Below are positions 16,730-26,868 of a stretch of DNA of 64,000 nucleotides, piece by piece; position 1 is the stretch's first letter, and each line of letters opens with the position of its first letter. Made by a program: the position numbers and the translations under genes. The notes beneath the pieces are model-generated. The model saw only the letters and a list, made by a program, of their open reading frames with translations. It ran no database searches and was not told the DNA's origin. Origin of the DNA: Flavobacterium sp. (GTDB lineage Bacteria > Bacteroidota > Bacteroidia > Flavobacteriales > Flavobacteriaceae); NCBI GenBank assembly GCA_020403245.1, contig JADBYA010000034.1, forward strand, positions 1 to 64,000, read 5' to 3'.

Positions 16730-17647
16730 CTAAAAATAAATAAAATGAAACTTTGTACCTCCGTTACCCCTTATTTCAAACGTTGGAGCGGGAATTTTGA
16801 TAAAATTAAAAACTGTTAAAATTGTCTTAACAAAATGAGATTTTGTTTCAATTTTTGTCAAATCAACGTCTAAGCTGAGATAAAATTGACGGTATCTTTT
16901 GCTTTCAGGGAGGAAAATAGTATTAATAAATTCATCATTAGCCGTAATCATTCCTTCTGCTCCATAACCAATGGCTACATTTAACCATTTAGGAAATTTC
17001 GAAGTCTTTGCAAATGAATAAATATTAGCAGATAGCCAATAGGTTTGACCATTATAATCTTTTAAAATCTGCTCTGGTATAGTGCTTCCCAAAACTTCTG
17101 GACGAGCAGAAGCGTAAGGAGTTGTATGAAAAGAAAATTTGGGCACAATTCGCTGTTCTTTCCAAAGTAATTCTTGCGAAACATACAAAGCAGTTCCAGC
17201 AACATTGGCAGCAACATCTCCCATTGATGCTCCCCAGTTGGCCGAATAACCATCAAAAACCTCAACGGCAGTTAGAAATGCTAAACCCAATGTTGAACCA
17301 TAAATCAGTTGACTTTCCCTGTTAGCTCCAGACCATTTCAGAGCATCTGCACCGTAACTTCCTAGATGATATGATGAAAAAACATGTCCTAGTTTATCCA
17401 TTTGAAGCCATTCGGCATTGTCATTAATAAAACGGAAATTGGATCGGGGATAATCGGCATACCACAATTGGTTTAAACCAATCAAGGCAGCTGAACCAAT
17501 GGCTAACTCAGAAACAACAAGGGATTTAAGTCGCTTTTTATTTAAGGTATCCGATGGTTTTAGAAAATTTTCAATGGAACTTTGAGCTACAGCATTTTGA
17601 CTATACCAAAAAAAAATGAAAACGATTATGCTTTTGAATACTTTCAA
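16730..17647 (-). CDS. DUF2279 envelope protein
   Basis: About 305 residues. Signal peptide KVFKSIIVFIFFWYSQNAVAQ, then the DUF2279 core with KLGHVFSSYHLGSYGAD, WSGANRE and a DGYSANWGASMGDVAANVAG motif; function of the family is unknown, proposed to be periplasmic or outer-membrane associated. I chose the TTG at 17647, which lies just after the mltG stop and gives a normal signal peptide. Another TTG at 17680 would overlap mltG by 31 bp. Last gene of the dapF-GNAT-mltG unit. Confidence 0.8.
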   Translation of the reverse strand: MKVFKSIIVFIFFWYSQNAVAQSSIENFLKPSDTLNKKRLKSLVVSELAIGSAALIGLNQLWYADYPRSNFRFINDNAEWLQMDKLGHVFSSYHLGSYGADALKWSGANRESQLIYGSTLGLAFLTAVEVFDGYSANWGASMGDVAANVAGTALYVSQELLWKEQRIVPKFSFHTTPYASARPEVLGSTIPEQILKDYNGQTYWLSANIYSFAKTSKFPKWLNVAIGYGAEGMITANDEFINTIFLPESKRYRQFYLSLDVDLTKIETKSHFVKTILTVFNFIKIPAPTFEIRGNGGTKFHFIYF

Positions 17648-17649
17648 AA

Positions 17650-18684
17650 TTATCTTTTTGTTCCTTGAGCATTCAACCAATCGGCATATTTTTTGGCATT
17701 GACATTGTGCTGCGTAATGGTGGAAGCAAACTCATGATAGCCAAATTTTTCAACACTTGCACAGAAATAAAGATAATCATGTTTTGTTGGATTTAAAACA
17801 GCATCAATAGCATCCACATCGGGCATGGCGATTGGTCCCGGTGGCAATCCAATATTTTGATACGTATTGAAAGGCGAATTGATAAACAAATCGTTGTATA
17901 AAACTCGCTTTATAATTTGGTCGAAATTTTTATCTCTTAATTTCAACGCATAAATCACTGTTGGATCCGCTTGTAAAGCCATTCCAATATTCAATCTGTT
18001 TAGATAAACCCCAGCAACAGTGGGTCTTTCACTTTTTTTAACGGTTTCTTTGTGAACAATTGATGCTAATGTAATCACTTGAACTGGAGTTAAATTCAAA
18101 GCATCCGCTTTAGCAATTCGTTCTTTGGTCCAAAAACGTTTGTATTCCCCCAACATTTTATCTCTGAATTTTTCTGCCGAAATATTCCAATAGACTTCAT
18201 AGGTGTTGGGCAAAAACATGGCAAAAACATTGTCTTTGGTAAAATCGTTTTCCTTTAAAAAAAGAGTATCCCGAAAAGTCGCTAATAATTTAGTGGTATC
18301 AGGTTCAATTTGTGAACTAACTCGTTCGCACAGATTTTCTAACCGTTCTTGATTATTGAAAGCCAATTTTACTGGAATATTCCTCCTTATGGCGCCTACC
18401 AATTGAAAAGCACTCATGCCTTTTTTAAACAAAAATCGCCCTGACTTAACATGAGCTGGATACGACCGAAGCTTGGCTATAAACTCAAATTCATTCATGT
18501 TCTTGATATAGGGAGAAATGATTTTCGATACATCTGCATAAGTTGAACCGGTTGGGACTTGAACATAAATTTCATCTTTATCAAAATTAGTATTTGAAGT
18601 AAAAAATTTGACAAAAACAACTATGACAATAAGCAAAAAAGCAATTGCCAGAACTTTAAAAATAGTATTTCTCTTTGTATTCAA
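17650..18684 (-). CDS. mltG: Endolytic murein transglycosylase MltG
   Basis: Membrane-anchored enzyme that cuts nascent peptidoglycan strands and so sets glycan chain length. 344 residues: cytoplasmic N-terminus, one membrane helix (about 9-29), a LysM-like part, then the YceG catalytic domain with FLPNTYEVYW, the catalytic Glu in ASIVHKETVK (E213), VAGVYLNRL, LQADPTVIYAL and GLPPGPIAMP. Its place 18 nt after the GNAT gene and downstream of dapF couples peptidoglycan precursor and glycan processing genes. Confidence 0.95.
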   Translation of the reverse strand: MNTKRNTIFKVLAIAFLLIVIVVFVKFFTSNTNFDKDEIYVQVPTGSTYADVSKIISPYIKNMNEFEFIAKLRSYPAHVKSGRFLFKKGMSAFQLVGAIRRNIPVKLAFNNQERLENLCERVSSQIEPDTTKLLATFRDTLFLKENDFTKDNVFAMFLPNTYEVYWNISAEKFRDKMLGEYKRFWTKERIAKADALNLTPVQVITLASIVHKETVKKSERPTVAGVYLNRLNIGMALQADPTVIYALKLRDKNFDQIIKRVLYNDLFINSPFNTYQNIGLPPGPIAMPDVDAIDAVLNPTKHDYLYFCASVEKFGYHEFASTITQHNVNAKKYADWLNAQGTKR

Positions 18685-18702
18685 AATCGAAAATATTTTA
18701 GT

Positions 18703-19230
18703 TTATTTTTTAATTAATTGCAATAATACTTCATCATGAAAAGAATTGTTGGTGAAATTCCAATCTTTCTTAACTCCTATCTTTTCAAATTCAAATGTCG
18801 TAAAAAGGGACAAACTCGGTAGGTTTTCGGTGCCAATATTTGCATACAATTGATGTAATTGCAATTGGTGGAATGCATAATTAATCATCAAGCCCAATGC
18901 TTCTTTTCCAAAACCATTGTTTCTATCTACTTCATTTTGAATAATAATACCAACACCAGCGCGTTTGTTTTTTGGGTCAAAATCAAATAAATCAATCAAT
19001 CCAATAGCTTCAAGATTTTCATTTTTACAAATAGCCAATCGCAACTGTTTGGCTTCGTATATATCTTGATGCGCATTTTCAAGATATTGAGTAATTAAAA
19101 ATTTGCTATACGGCGTTTGTGTGTTGCTCACTTCCCAAATAGTTTCATCGTTTTCTATATGATAGATAAACGCTAAATCTTCGGGTTCGAGGGCGCGAAG
19201 AAAAATAGTATTTCCTTGAAGTGTTACCAT
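18703..19230 (-). CDS. GNAT-family N-acetyltransferase (RimJ/RimL-like)
   Basis: 175 residues. Begins LQGNTIFLRALEPEDLAFIYHIEND, typical of the RimJ/RimL group (Acetyltransf_3), with the acetyl-CoA loop in RNNGFGKEALGLMINYAF (about 125-142) and LHQLYANIGTENLPSLSLFTTFEFEK near the end. Target unknown. It overlaps the end of dapF by 7 bp, implying translational coupling. Confidence 0.87.
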   Translation of the reverse strand: MVTLQGNTIFLRALEPEDLAFIYHIENDETIWEVSNTQTPYSKFLITQYLENAHQDIYEAKQLRLAICKNENLEAIGLIDLFDFDPKNKRAGVGIIIQNEVDRNNGFGKEALGLMINYAFHQLQLHQLYANIGTENLPSLSLFTTFEFEKIGVKKDWNFTNNSFHDEVLLQLIKK

Positions 19231-20027
19231 ACTATTTCTCCTTTAAAAACAAATGTTGCCGGACCTTTTAAAAAAACGTTAGTGTAATTATTCCCATCTT
19301 TCTCAAAAGAAACCTCCAATTTTCCGCCTTCAACATCTAAATAGATATGATGAGCGTTGGTTTTTCCGATAGCATGCATAGCAATAGCAACAGCAGTTGC
19401 ACCAGTTCCACAAGATAACGTTTCGTCTTCAACACCACGTTCGTAGGTTCGTAAAGCAAAATGATTTTCTGATAATTGTTTAACAAAATTCACATTACTA
19501 CCTTCCTTTCCATACAATTCAGAATAACGAATTGTAGCGCCATTTTTTTTTACATCATAATTTTCTAAATCACCAACCAACATTACATGGTGTGGTGAAC
19601 CTGTATTGAGGAAAATATACTCTTCTCCCACTCTAACTTTTGATACATTTTTCATTTGCAAGGAAACGATACCATTCTCTAAAATTGAAGCATGATGCAA
19701 ACCGTCAGTTGCTAAAAAAGTGGTTTCGTTGTCAATTATTGATAACATTTTAGCAAAAGCTACTATACATCTTCCACCATTGCCACACATAGAACTTTGA
19801 TTGCCATCGGAGTTATAATAAATCATACTGAAATCGGTCGGTTTTGCAAGATTCGAATCAGTTTCATCATTCTCGAGCAAAATCAAGCCGTCTGCACCAA
19901 TTCCAAAACGGCGATTGCACAATTTTTCAATAAATTTTGTGTTCTCTTTTGGAAAATTATTTTGGCGATTATCAATCATCACAAAATCATTTCCGGTACC
20001 TTGGAATTTAAAAAAAGAAATTTTCAT
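19224..20027 (-). CDS. dapF: Diaminopimelate epimerase
   Basis: Interconverts LL- and meso-diaminopimelate for peptidoglycan and lysine synthesis, in the cytoplasm. 267 residues. Both catalytic cysteines are present: C81 in MCGNGGRC and C206 in ETLSCGTGATA; the N-terminal FQGTGNDFVMIDNR is diagnostic. First gene of a four-gene unit (dapF, GNAT, mltG, DUF2279), divergent from the HtrA protease gene. Confidence 0.96.
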   Translation of the reverse strand: MKISFFKFQGTGNDFVMIDNRQNNFPKENTKFIEKLCNRRFGIGADGLILLENDETDSNLAKPTDFSMIYYNSDGNQSSMCGNGGRCIVAFAKMLSIIDNETTFLATDGLHHASILENGIVSLQMKNVSKVRVGEEYIFLNTGSPHHVMLVGDLENYDVKKNGATIRYSELYGKEGSNVNFVKQLSENHFALRTYERGVEDETLSCGTGATAVAIAMHAIGKTNAHHIYLDVEGGKLEVSFEKDGNNYTNVFLKGPATFVFKGEIVW

Positions 20028-20044
20028 AGCGCATATAACTTCAA

Positions 20045-20052
20045 CAAATATA
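20045..20052 (-). promoter_or_regulatory. Candidate -7 element for dapF
   Basis: TATATTTG on the minus strand (CAAATATA on the plus strand) is a full match to TAnnTTTG, 18 nt before the dapF ATG. No clear -33 TTG is seen at normal spacing. Confidence 0.35.
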
Positions 20053-20102
20053 GCAAATATTAAGATTATCTTAAAAATTGTTAAACGAGCGTTAAAGGAT
20101 AT

Positions 20103-20132
20103 TTGTAAAAAAAAAGAATGTTTTTAATTTTA
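20103..20132 (+). promoter_or_regulatory. Candidate promoter for the HtrA protease gene
   Basis: TTG (20103-20105), a 19-nt spacer, then TAATTTTA (20125-20132), one base off the TAnnTTTG consensus. It lies 28 nt before the ATG. Confidence 0.45.
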
Positions 20133-20160
20133 CATTCAAATAATTTTAATAGTACTAGTT

Positions 20161-21549
20161 ATGAAACGACTTTCAAGTTTATTAATGATTTCTTTATTGA
20201 GTGGAGCAACCACACTTGGCGCTTACAAATTATTTATTGAAGGAAAGGACAGTCGCAATTCGATTGTATCTATGGCGCCAACAAATTACAACAGAACCGT
20301 AGGTTTAAATGGTGAAGCAGTTGATTTTACTGTTGCTGCCGAAAATGCCGTTCACACTGTGGTACACGTAAAAAATGTTTCTATTAGAACTGTGTATAAT
20401 CCGATGATGGAATTTTTCTATGGTCAACAAGGCGGTCAACAACAAGAACAAGTTGGCACTGGTTCGGGTGTAATTATTTCGGAAGACGGTTATATTGTTA
20501 CCAATAATCACGTGATAAAAGATGCAACAGAATTAGAAGTAACATTGAACAACAACAAATCGTATAAAGCAAAACTTATTGGCACCGATTCTAAAATGGA
20601 TATCGCTTTATTAAAAATTAATGCAGACGAAAAATTACCCTATTCTACCTTTGCCGATTCAGATACTGTAAAAGTAGGCGAATGGGTTTTGGCCGTTGGT
20701 AATCCCTATAATTTAACTTCAACCGTAACAGCAGGGATTGTTTCGGCAAAAGCCAGAAGCGTTGACACAAAAGGAATTCAATCTTTTATTCAAACAGATG
20801 CTGCTGTAAATCCAGGCAATAGTGGTGGTGCTTTAGTAAATACCAGAGGAGAATTAATTGGTATTAACACTATGATTTCATCACCAACTGGAAGTTATGC
20901 TGGCTATTCATTTGCGGTTCCTTCAAACATTACAAGAAAAATCATTGAAGACATTATGGAATTTGGAGGCGTTCAAAGAGGAATTTTGGGAATTGAAGGT
21001 AGAGAATTAAATAGTAATTTTTCTAAAGAACTAGGATTAGAAGACGCCGAAGGTTTTTACATTAATAAAGTAACCAAAAACTCTGGTGCTGAAAAAGCTG
21101 GTTTGCAAAAAGGTGACGTGATAAAAAAGTTAGATACTCAAAAAATCAATTCTTATGCTGAACTTTCGGGCTATATCAATACCAAAAGACCAAATGACTT
21201 AGTTCAAGTAACATTTGTTAGAGATGGTGAGCTAAAAACTGTTCCGGTAACTTTAATAAAGAATGATGTTTTCATCACAGAGTATAAAGGATTGGAATTA
21301 GAAAATATTGATTCATCTGATAAAAAGAGATTAAAAATAGATTATGGAGTTCGCATTAGAGAAATTAATAATGATAATTTAAAACCCTACTATGATCAAC
21401 TTAAAGGAGGTATAATTCTGTCTGTCAATGGAGTAAAAGCTACTGATGTCGAAAGTATTTCAAGTTATTTAAACAAAAATGACGAAAATCAAAATGTTAG
21501 CATTCAAATGATTAATAGAAACGGTCAGGTCATTCAAGTTATCTTATAA
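20161..21549 (+). CDS. HtrA/DegP-type periplasmic serine protease
   Basis: 462 residues. An N-terminal hydrophobic segment (about 5-25) exports or anchors it. Trypsin-like domain (about 95-275) with the triad H117 (VTNNHVI), D147 (MDIALLKI) and S221 (NPGNSGGAL). One PDZ domain (about 280-375, LGLEDAEGFYINKV, GLQKGDVIKKL) and a second, weaker PDZ-like part at the C-terminus. Degrades or refolds damaged envelope proteins. Flanked by its own candidate promoter and terminator, so monocistronic. Confidence 0.94.
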   Translation: MKRLSSLLMISLLSGATTLGAYKLFIEGKDSRNSIVSMAPTNYNRTVGLNGEAVDFTVAAENAVHTVVHVKNVSIRTVYNPMMEFFYGQQGGQQQEQVGTGSGVIISEDGYIVTNNHVIKDATELEVTLNNNKSYKAKLIGTDSKMDIALLKINADEKLPYSTFADSDTVKVGEWVLAVGNPYNLTSTVTAGIVSAKARSVDTKGIQSFIQTDAAVNPGNSGGALVNTRGELIGINTMISSPTGSYAGYSFAVPSNITRKIIEDIMEFGGVQRGILGIEGRELNSNFSKELGLEDAEGFYINKVTKNSGAEKAGLQKGDVIKKLDTQKINSYAELSGYINTKRPNDLVQVTFVRDGELKTVPVTLIKNDVFITEYKGLELENIDSSDKKRLKIDYGVRIREINNDNLKPYYDQLKGGIILSVNGVKATDVESISSYLNKNDENQNVSIQMINRNGQVIQVIL

Positions 21550-21571
21550 TTCATCTTACTTTTTTCTTTAA

Positions 21572-21604
21572 AGCCAATCCAAAAAATGGATTGGTTTTTT
21601 TTAT
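21572..21604 (+). terminator. Terminator of the HtrA gene
   Basis: Stem CCAATCC (21574-21580) with GGATTGG (21588-21594) around an A-rich loop, followed by eight or more T. Confidence 0.88.
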
Positions 21605-21648
21605 GAAAAAAAGTTACGAAATCGTTTTCGTGAAACGCTTCTATTTTA

Positions 21649-21656
21649 TACTTTTG
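21649..21656 (+). promoter_or_regulatory. Candidate -7 element for the GAPDH gene
   Basis: TACTTTTG fits TAnnTTTG exactly. It lies 78 nt before the ATG; no clear -33 TTG was found. The leader between holds the word CCTAAAGCTTCGGG. Confidence 0.4.
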
Positions 21657-21733
21657 CGCCAAATAATTCAATTCTGAAATACCCTAAAGCTTCGGGACAG
21701 AATAAAAACACAACTAAAACCTATTCTCTTTTT

Positions 21734-23182
21734 ATGAACAGTACTACTTTATACGAAAAGGAATTATCATTTCAAGCGGACAGACGTAAAGCTGCCGTGG
21801 AATTCATTAAAATTATCAGCGATTTATGGTATGACAAATCCATCGAATTGATGCTTTTTAGAAATCAATTAATCGATAGAAATGTAAGTGACATCATGAA
21901 TCTTCATGAATATGCTGGAGAGTTTGTTCAAAAACCAATTAATGTTTTTGATACTGTCGAAATTGCGAGAGCTATTGAAAATCTTGATTTACCACCATCC
22001 CGTATTGACATAGGAAAATTGACTTATGAATACCATTTAGAAGATAATAAATACCATGACTCCAGAGCGTTTGTAATTGATAAACTTAAAAATGCTAAAA
22101 ATTCAAAAGATATTAAACCAAAAGATGTTGTGCTGTATGGTTTTGGTCGAATTGGTCGATTGCTTGCAAGAGAAATGATGAGTAAAATTGGTAAAGGACA
22201 GCAATTACGTCTACGGGCAATTGTAACTCGTGATAAAAATGATGCTGTTTCTTTAGAAAAAAGGGCTTCTCTACTACGATATGACTCAATCCATGGTGAT
22301 TTTGAAGGTTCCGTTCAAGCCGATGTAGCCAATAATGCTTTGATAATAAATGGTACTACTGTTCATATTATTACAGCAAATGCTCCTGAAGAAATTGATT
22401 ATACAAAATACGGAATTGCAGCTTGTTTACTGATTGACAATACAGGTGCATTTACTACTGAAGAAGCATTGAAGCGACATTTAGTTTCAAAAGGTGTTGA
22501 CAAAGTACTATTGACAGCACCAGGAAAAGGAGTTCCTAATATTGTTTATGGTGTAAATCATAACGAATACAACCCTGATGAAGTGGCAATTTTTTCTGCA
22601 GCATCGTGTACTACCAATGCAATCACACCAATACTAAAAGCAGTAGAAGATACAGTTGGAGTGGTGAAAGGACATTTAGAAACCATTCACGCCTATACCA
22701 ATGACCAAAACTTAGTAGACAACATGCACAAAAAATACCGTCGTGGACGTGCAGCCGCTTTGAATATGGTAATTACAGAAACTGGTGCTGGTAGTGCCGT
22801 TGCTAAAGCGTTACCTAGTTTAACGGGGAAATTAACTTCTAACGCGATTCGTGTGCCAGTTCCAAATGGTTCATTAGTAGTATTGAATTTAGAAATTAGC
22901 AAAAAAACCTCCGTAGAAAAAATCAATGCTATCATGAGGAGTTATGCTTTAGAAGGTGAATTGGTAGAACAAATTAAATATTCATTAAATAATGAGTTAG
23001 TTTCCTCTGATATTGTGGGAACATCTGCACCATCAATTTATGACAGCAATGCAACAATCGTTTCTGGTGATGGAAAGAATATTGTGCTTTATGTATGGTA
23101 TGATAACGAATATGGTTATAGTCATCAAGTGATTCGTTTGGCAAAATACATTGCCAAAGTGAGACGTTACACTTATTATTAG
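21734..23182 (+). CDS. Glyceraldehyde-3-phosphate dehydrogenase, long form
   Basis: NAD(P)-dependent oxidation of glyceraldehyde-3-phosphate in glycolysis and gluconeogenesis. The GAPDH core begins near residue 130 with VVLYGFGRIGRLLAREM (Rossmann motif) and contains the catalytic Cys in AASCTTNAI (C292), HAYTNDQNLVDNMHKKYRRGRAAA and YDNEYGYSHQVIRLA at the end. Total 482 residues against about 335 for the usual enzyme: an N-terminal helical extension of about 130 residues precedes the core, as in a second GAPDH class known from Bacteroidota and some proteobacteria. Role of the extension unknown. A bidirectional terminator follows. Confidence 0.93.
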   Translation: MNSTTLYEKELSFQADRRKAAVEFIKIISDLWYDKSIELMLFRNQLIDRNVSDIMNLHEYAGEFVQKPINVFDTVEIARAIENLDLPPSRIDIGKLTYEYHLEDNKYHDSRAFVIDKLKNAKNSKDIKPKDVVLYGFGRIGRLLAREMMSKIGKGQQLRLRAIVTRDKNDAVSLEKRASLLRYDSIHGDFEGSVQADVANNALIINGTTVHIITANAPEEIDYTKYGIAACLLIDNTGAFTTEEALKRHLVSKGVDKVLLTAPGKGVPNIVYGVNHNEYNPDEVAIFSAASCTTNAITPILKAVEDTVGVVKGHLETIHAYTNDQNLVDNMHKKYRRGRAAALNMVITETGAGSAVAKALPSLTGKLTSNAIRVPVPNGSLVVLNLEISKKTSVEKINAIMRSYALEGELVEQIKYSLNNELVSSDIVGTSAPSIYDSNATIVSGDGKNIVLYVWYDNEYGYSHQVIRLAKYIAKVRRYTYY

Positions 23183-23195
23183 TTTACAAGAAAAT

Positions 23196-23228
23196 AAAAA
23201 AAGCTCAATTTAAAGTTGAGCTTTTTTG
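23196..23228. terminator. Bidirectional terminator between GAPDH and aconitase
   Basis: Perfect 8-bp stem AAGCTCAA (23201-23208) with TTGAGCTT (23216-23223), loop of 7, A-tract before and T-tract after; it lies between convergent genes. Confidence 0.9.
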
Positions 23229-23246
23229 ATAAATAGTGCATTGCTA

Positions 23247-25511
23247 TTATGCTTTTCCAGCCGCAATCAAATTCAATGCTGAACCAGCCACAAACCAACC
23301 TATTTGACTTTCGTTGTAGGTATGATTGGCTAAGATAATATCTTTTGAACCATCAGCATGAACAAATTCTAGAGTCAACGGCTTACCAGGAGCAAATTCA
23401 GTTAGGTCTAAAAAATTGATGGTATCATTTTCTTGAATTTTATCATAATCAGCTTCGTTAGCAAAAGTCAAAGCTAACATTCCTTGTTTCTTCAAATTAG
23501 TTTCATGAATACGAGCAAATGATTTTACCAAAACCGCTTTCACTCCCAAAAATCGTGGTTCCATAGCGGCATGTTCTCTTGAAGAACCTTCTCCGTAGTT
23601 TTGATCTCCGACAACAATAGTTGGAACTCCAGCCGCTTTGTACGCCCTTTGAACAGCGGGAACTGCATCATAAGACCCTGTAAGTTGGTTTTTAACTTTA
23701 TTAGCTTCTTGATTAAAAGCATTCACAGCTCCAATCAGCATATTATTGGAAATATTATCCAAATGTCCACGGAAACGCAACCAAGGTCCCGCCATAGAGA
23801 TATGGTCTGTGGTACATTTTCCAAAAGCTTTTATCAACAACTTAGCTCCAGTAATATTTTTTCCATCCCAAGCATCAAAAGGAGCTAGTAATTGTAATCT
23901 ATCAGAGGTTGGTGAAACAGCTACTTGAACATTACTTCCATCTTCTGCTGGAGCTTGAAATCCGGCATCACCAACATCAAAACCTTTTTTTGGCAACTCA
24001 TCCCCAAAGGGTGCATTCAATTTTACAGCTTCGCCATTATCATTCAATAAAGTATCGGTTAACGGATTGAAATCCAATCTTCCAGCAATTGCTAATGCAG
24101 CCACCATCTCGGGTGAGGTTACAAAAGCATGGGTGTTTGGATTACCATCAGCACGTTTTGAAAAGTTTCTATTAAAGGAATGAACGATGGTATTTTTTTC
24201 TTGTTTATCTGCTCCAGCTCTATCCCATTGACCAATACATGGGCCACAAGCATTGGTAAATACTTTGGTTCCCATTTTTTCGAAAGTGGCAATAATTCCG
24301 TCTCTTTCAATAGTATATCTAATTTGTTCAGAACCAGGATTGATACCAAATTCAGCTTTTGGAGTAATTCCGTGCTCGACAGCTTGTTCCACAATGGATG
24401 CCGCACGAGCCATATCTTCATAAGACGAATTGGTACACGAACCAATTAATCCCCATTCTACTTTAACTGGCCATCCATTTTTAGCTGCTTCTTCTTTCAT
24501 TTGAGAAACCGGAGTTCCTCTATCGGGTGTAAATGGACCGTTGATATGGGGTTCTAATTCTGATAGATTAATTTCTATCAATTGATCAAAATAAAGTTCT
24601 GGATTAGCATATACATGAGCATCGGCAGTTAAATAATCAGCTACTTTATCCGCAGCATCAACTACATCTTGACGACCTGTTGCTGCTAAATACCGTCTCA
24701 TAGAGTCGTCATAACCAAAAGTTGAAGTAGTCGCTCCAATTTCTGCTCCCATATTACAAATAGTTCCTTTTCCTGTACAAGACATAGAAGTAGCACCTTC
24801 ACCAAAATATTCAACAATGGCACCAGTTCCACCTTTTACAGTGAGTATATCAGCTACTTTAAGAATAACATCTTTTGGGGCTGTCCAACCGCTTAATTTT
24901 CCGGTCAACTTTACGCCTATTAATTTTGGAAATTTCAATTCCCAAGACATTCCACTCATAACGTCAACCGCATCTGCGCCTCCAACTCCAATAGCCAACA
25001 TACCTAATCCACCAGCATTAACCGTGTGAGAGTCGGTTCCAATCATCATTCCTCCCGGGAAAGCATAATTTTCTAATACAATTTGGTGGATAATTCCTGA
25101 ACCTGGTTTCCAAAAACCAATACCATACTTATTAGAAACCGAAGAAAGAAAATCAAAAACTTCTTTAGATTGACTGTTGGCTAATTCTAAATCTTGTTTG
25201 GCACCGTTTTTCGCCAAAATCAAGTGGTCGCAATGTACTGTAGTTGGCACAGCAACCGTCTTTTTTCCAGCGTGCATAAACTGCAACAATGCCATTTGGG
25301 CTGTGGCATCTTGACAAGCTACTCTGTCTGGAGCAAAATCTACATAATCTTTACCACGAGTGAACGATTGAGAAGGTGTTCCATCCCATAAATGGGAATA
25401 TAGAATCTTTTCAGAAAGTGTTAAAGGACGTCCAACCAACTCACGAGCTTTATCTACTCGTGAAGCCATTGTACTGTATACTTTTTTTATCATTTCAATA
25501 TCAAATGCCAT
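23247..25511 (-). CDS. Aconitate hydratase, mitochondrial type
   Basis: TCA-cycle enzyme that converts citrate to isocitrate using a [4Fe-4S] cluster. 754 residues, as in the mitochondrial-type aconitases. Visible motifs are [27 protein letters not shown], the cluster ligands in [11 protein letters not shown] and ACGPCIGQW, and the swivel domain with [19 protein letters not shown]. Convergent with GAPDH. Monocistronic, with 200 bp of upstream spacer. Confidence 0.96.
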   Translation of the reverse strand: MAFDIEMIKKVYSTMASRVDKARELVGRPLTLSEKILYSHLWDGTPSQSFTRGKDYVDFAPDRVACQDATAQMALLQFMHAGKKTVAVPTTVHCDHLILAKNGAKQDLELANSQSKEVFDFLSSVSNKYGIGFWKPGSGIIHQIVLENYAFPGGMMIGTDSHTVNAGGLGMLAIGVGGADAVDVMSGMSWELKFPKLIGVKLTGKLSGWTAPKDVILKVADILTVKGGTGAIVEYFGEGATSMSCTGKGTICNMGAEIGATTSTFGYDDSMRRYLAATGRQDVVDAADKVADYLTADAHVYANPELYFDQLIEINLSELEPHINGPFTPDRGTPVSQMKEEAAKNGWPVKVEWGLIGSCTNSSYEDMARAASIVEQAVEHGITPKAEFGINPGSEQIRYTIERDGIIATFEKMGTKVFTNACGPCIGQWDRAGADKQEKNTIVHSFNRNFSKRADGNPNTHAFVTSPEMVAALAIAGRLDFNPLTDTLLNDNGEAVKLNAPFGDELPKKGFDVGDAGFQAPAEDGSNVQVAVSPTSDRLQLLAPFDAWDGKNITGAKLLIKAFGKCTTDHISMAGPWLRFRGHLDNISNNMLIGAVNAFNQEANKVKNQLTGSYDAVPAVQRAYKAAGVPTIVVGDQNYGEGSSREHAAMEPRFLGVKAVLVKSFARIHETNLKKQGMLALTFANEADYDKIQENDTINFLDLTEFAPGKPLTLEFVHADGSKDIILANHTYNESQIGWFVAGSALNLIAAGKA

Positions 25512-25573
25512 AATATTAATAGGTTTATTTGTTAAACTGTGTTCTGTTCGACCACATGGCCTCGAGCGCAGTG

Positions 25574-25581
25574 CAAATTTA
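25574..25581 (-). promoter_or_regulatory. Candidate -7 element for aconitase
   Basis: TAAATTTG on the minus strand, a full match to TAnnTTTG, 62 nt before the ATG. No -33 TTG at usual spacing. The leader holds an isolated GC-rich stretch (GCGCTCGAGGCCATGTGG) that stands out from the A/T-rich surroundings. Confidence 0.35.
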
Positions 25582-25712
25582 CGAAAACGATGTACTTCTA
25601 AAAAATTTTTGATAAAATAAGTTGCAATAGTATTGTGTTTTAAGATATTACTATTTTTAGGTCTTTATTTTGTTAATTTGCTATTTTAAGGGGCAAAAAA
25701 TTATAATTCTCA

Positions 25713-26837
25713 CTATTTATCTCTTAAATCCATCATCGGTTTTTCATAAAAACGATACAATATAGCACTTAAAACAAGGGTTATAAGGAGATAAATCAAG
25801 GTAAAAAAGTATAATTCAAGTCTGTTTTCTACATCCATTGGGAAAAAATACTTCATCAGTTGGAGTACTACACTATAATGTAATAAATAAATGGAGTATG
25901 AAATAATACTAATATAAGTTATTGGTTTTCCAATAAAAGAAGGTGATGCTCTCCAATGTGATAAATATGGCAAAAAACAAGCTACTGCAATCGATAATAA
26001 AGGTAAATATAAAACATTCCAAAACAGAGGTTGAATGGCAATTAATAGCCCAAAATGACCCAAACTAAAAAATAAAAAAAATAGCAATACTATTCCTAAA
26101 AGAAAAAATAAAAATTTTGTCTTTGTCCAAAATGATGTAAAATTTACATAAATCCAACTGAATAAGACACCGATAAAAATACTGTCCAATCGATACAAAA
26201 CAACTGCTTTTAAGGAAACATTCCATTGGTCTAATTTAGTGTTATATGTTGTGTTTTGATAATACAATTTATTGCCAATAAAAATTGCTATCAACAATAA
26301 AACTGTAAAAAGAAAAAACCTTGATTTATTTTTTGGTTTGATTAAAAGTCCCAAAACCAAGATAAAAAAAGGCATAACGACATAGGCAAATTCTTCTACT
26401 GATAAACTCCATGACTCTGTGAAGAATGGCAACATAGTAATTTTAAAATTTTGCAAAAAGAAAAAGTACCGCCACAGTTGTGGCGTTTCATAACCAATAA
26501 TTGCTGCGATTAGAATATTGATAAGCAAAATCAGATAATAATTAGGAAGTGTCCTAAACCATCTTCTTTTTAAGAAATAGAAGACAGTAGCTAGAGAAAA
26601 ATCTTCCTTAAGATACAATTGATATAGAATTTTACCTATAAGAAAACCACTCAACACAAAGAAAATCTCAACACCAAAAAAACCAAATAACTGTAGCAGT
26701 TGATGAAATAGACTGTCGTCTTGAGGGTAAATCCACAAACAATGACCTGCTACAACCATAGTAATAGCTATGGTTCGCATCAAGTCTAGGCCAAATATTC
26801 TTGTATTATTAATGGTTACTTTTTCTATTTTATTCAT
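25713..26837 (-). CDS. Membrane acyltransferase, OafA/YrhL (acyltransferase 3) family
   Basis: 374 residues with about ten membrane helices. N-terminal GLDLMRTIAITMVVAGHCLW carries the family His in the first loop, followed by FFGVEIFFVLSGFLIGKIL and WSLSVEEFAYVVMPFF; the C-terminus ends in SYSIYLLHYSV and RFYEKPMMDLR. These proteins O-acetylate or succinylate sugars of surface glycans. The target is unknown, and no glycan cluster is adjacent. Confidence 0.9.
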   Translation of the reverse strand: MNKIEKVTINNTRIFGLDLMRTIAITMVVAGHCLWIYPQDDSLFHQLLQLFGFFGVEIFFVLSGFLIGKILYQLYLKEDFSLATVFYFLKRRWFRTLPNYYLILLINILIAAIIGYETPQLWRYFFFLQNFKITMLPFFTESWSLSVEEFAYVVMPFFILVLGLLIKPKNKSRFFLFTVLLLIAIFIGNKLYYQNTTYNTKLDQWNVSLKAVVLYRLDSIFIGVLFSWIYVNFTSFWTKTKFLFFLLGIVLLFFLFFSLGHFGLLIAIQPLFWNVLYLPLLSIAVACFLPYLSHWRASPSFIGKPITYISIISYSIYLLHYSVVLQLMKYFFPMDVENRLELYFFTLIYLLITLVLSAILYRFYEKPMMDLRDK

Positions 26838-26868
26838 TGACTAAATGTAATAAAATATTTAAAGCAAT

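Noticed and set aside
25512..25712. Small gene upstream of aconitase
   Set aside because: Only A/T-rich leader DNA and a short GC-rich stretch; no frame of note on either strand.
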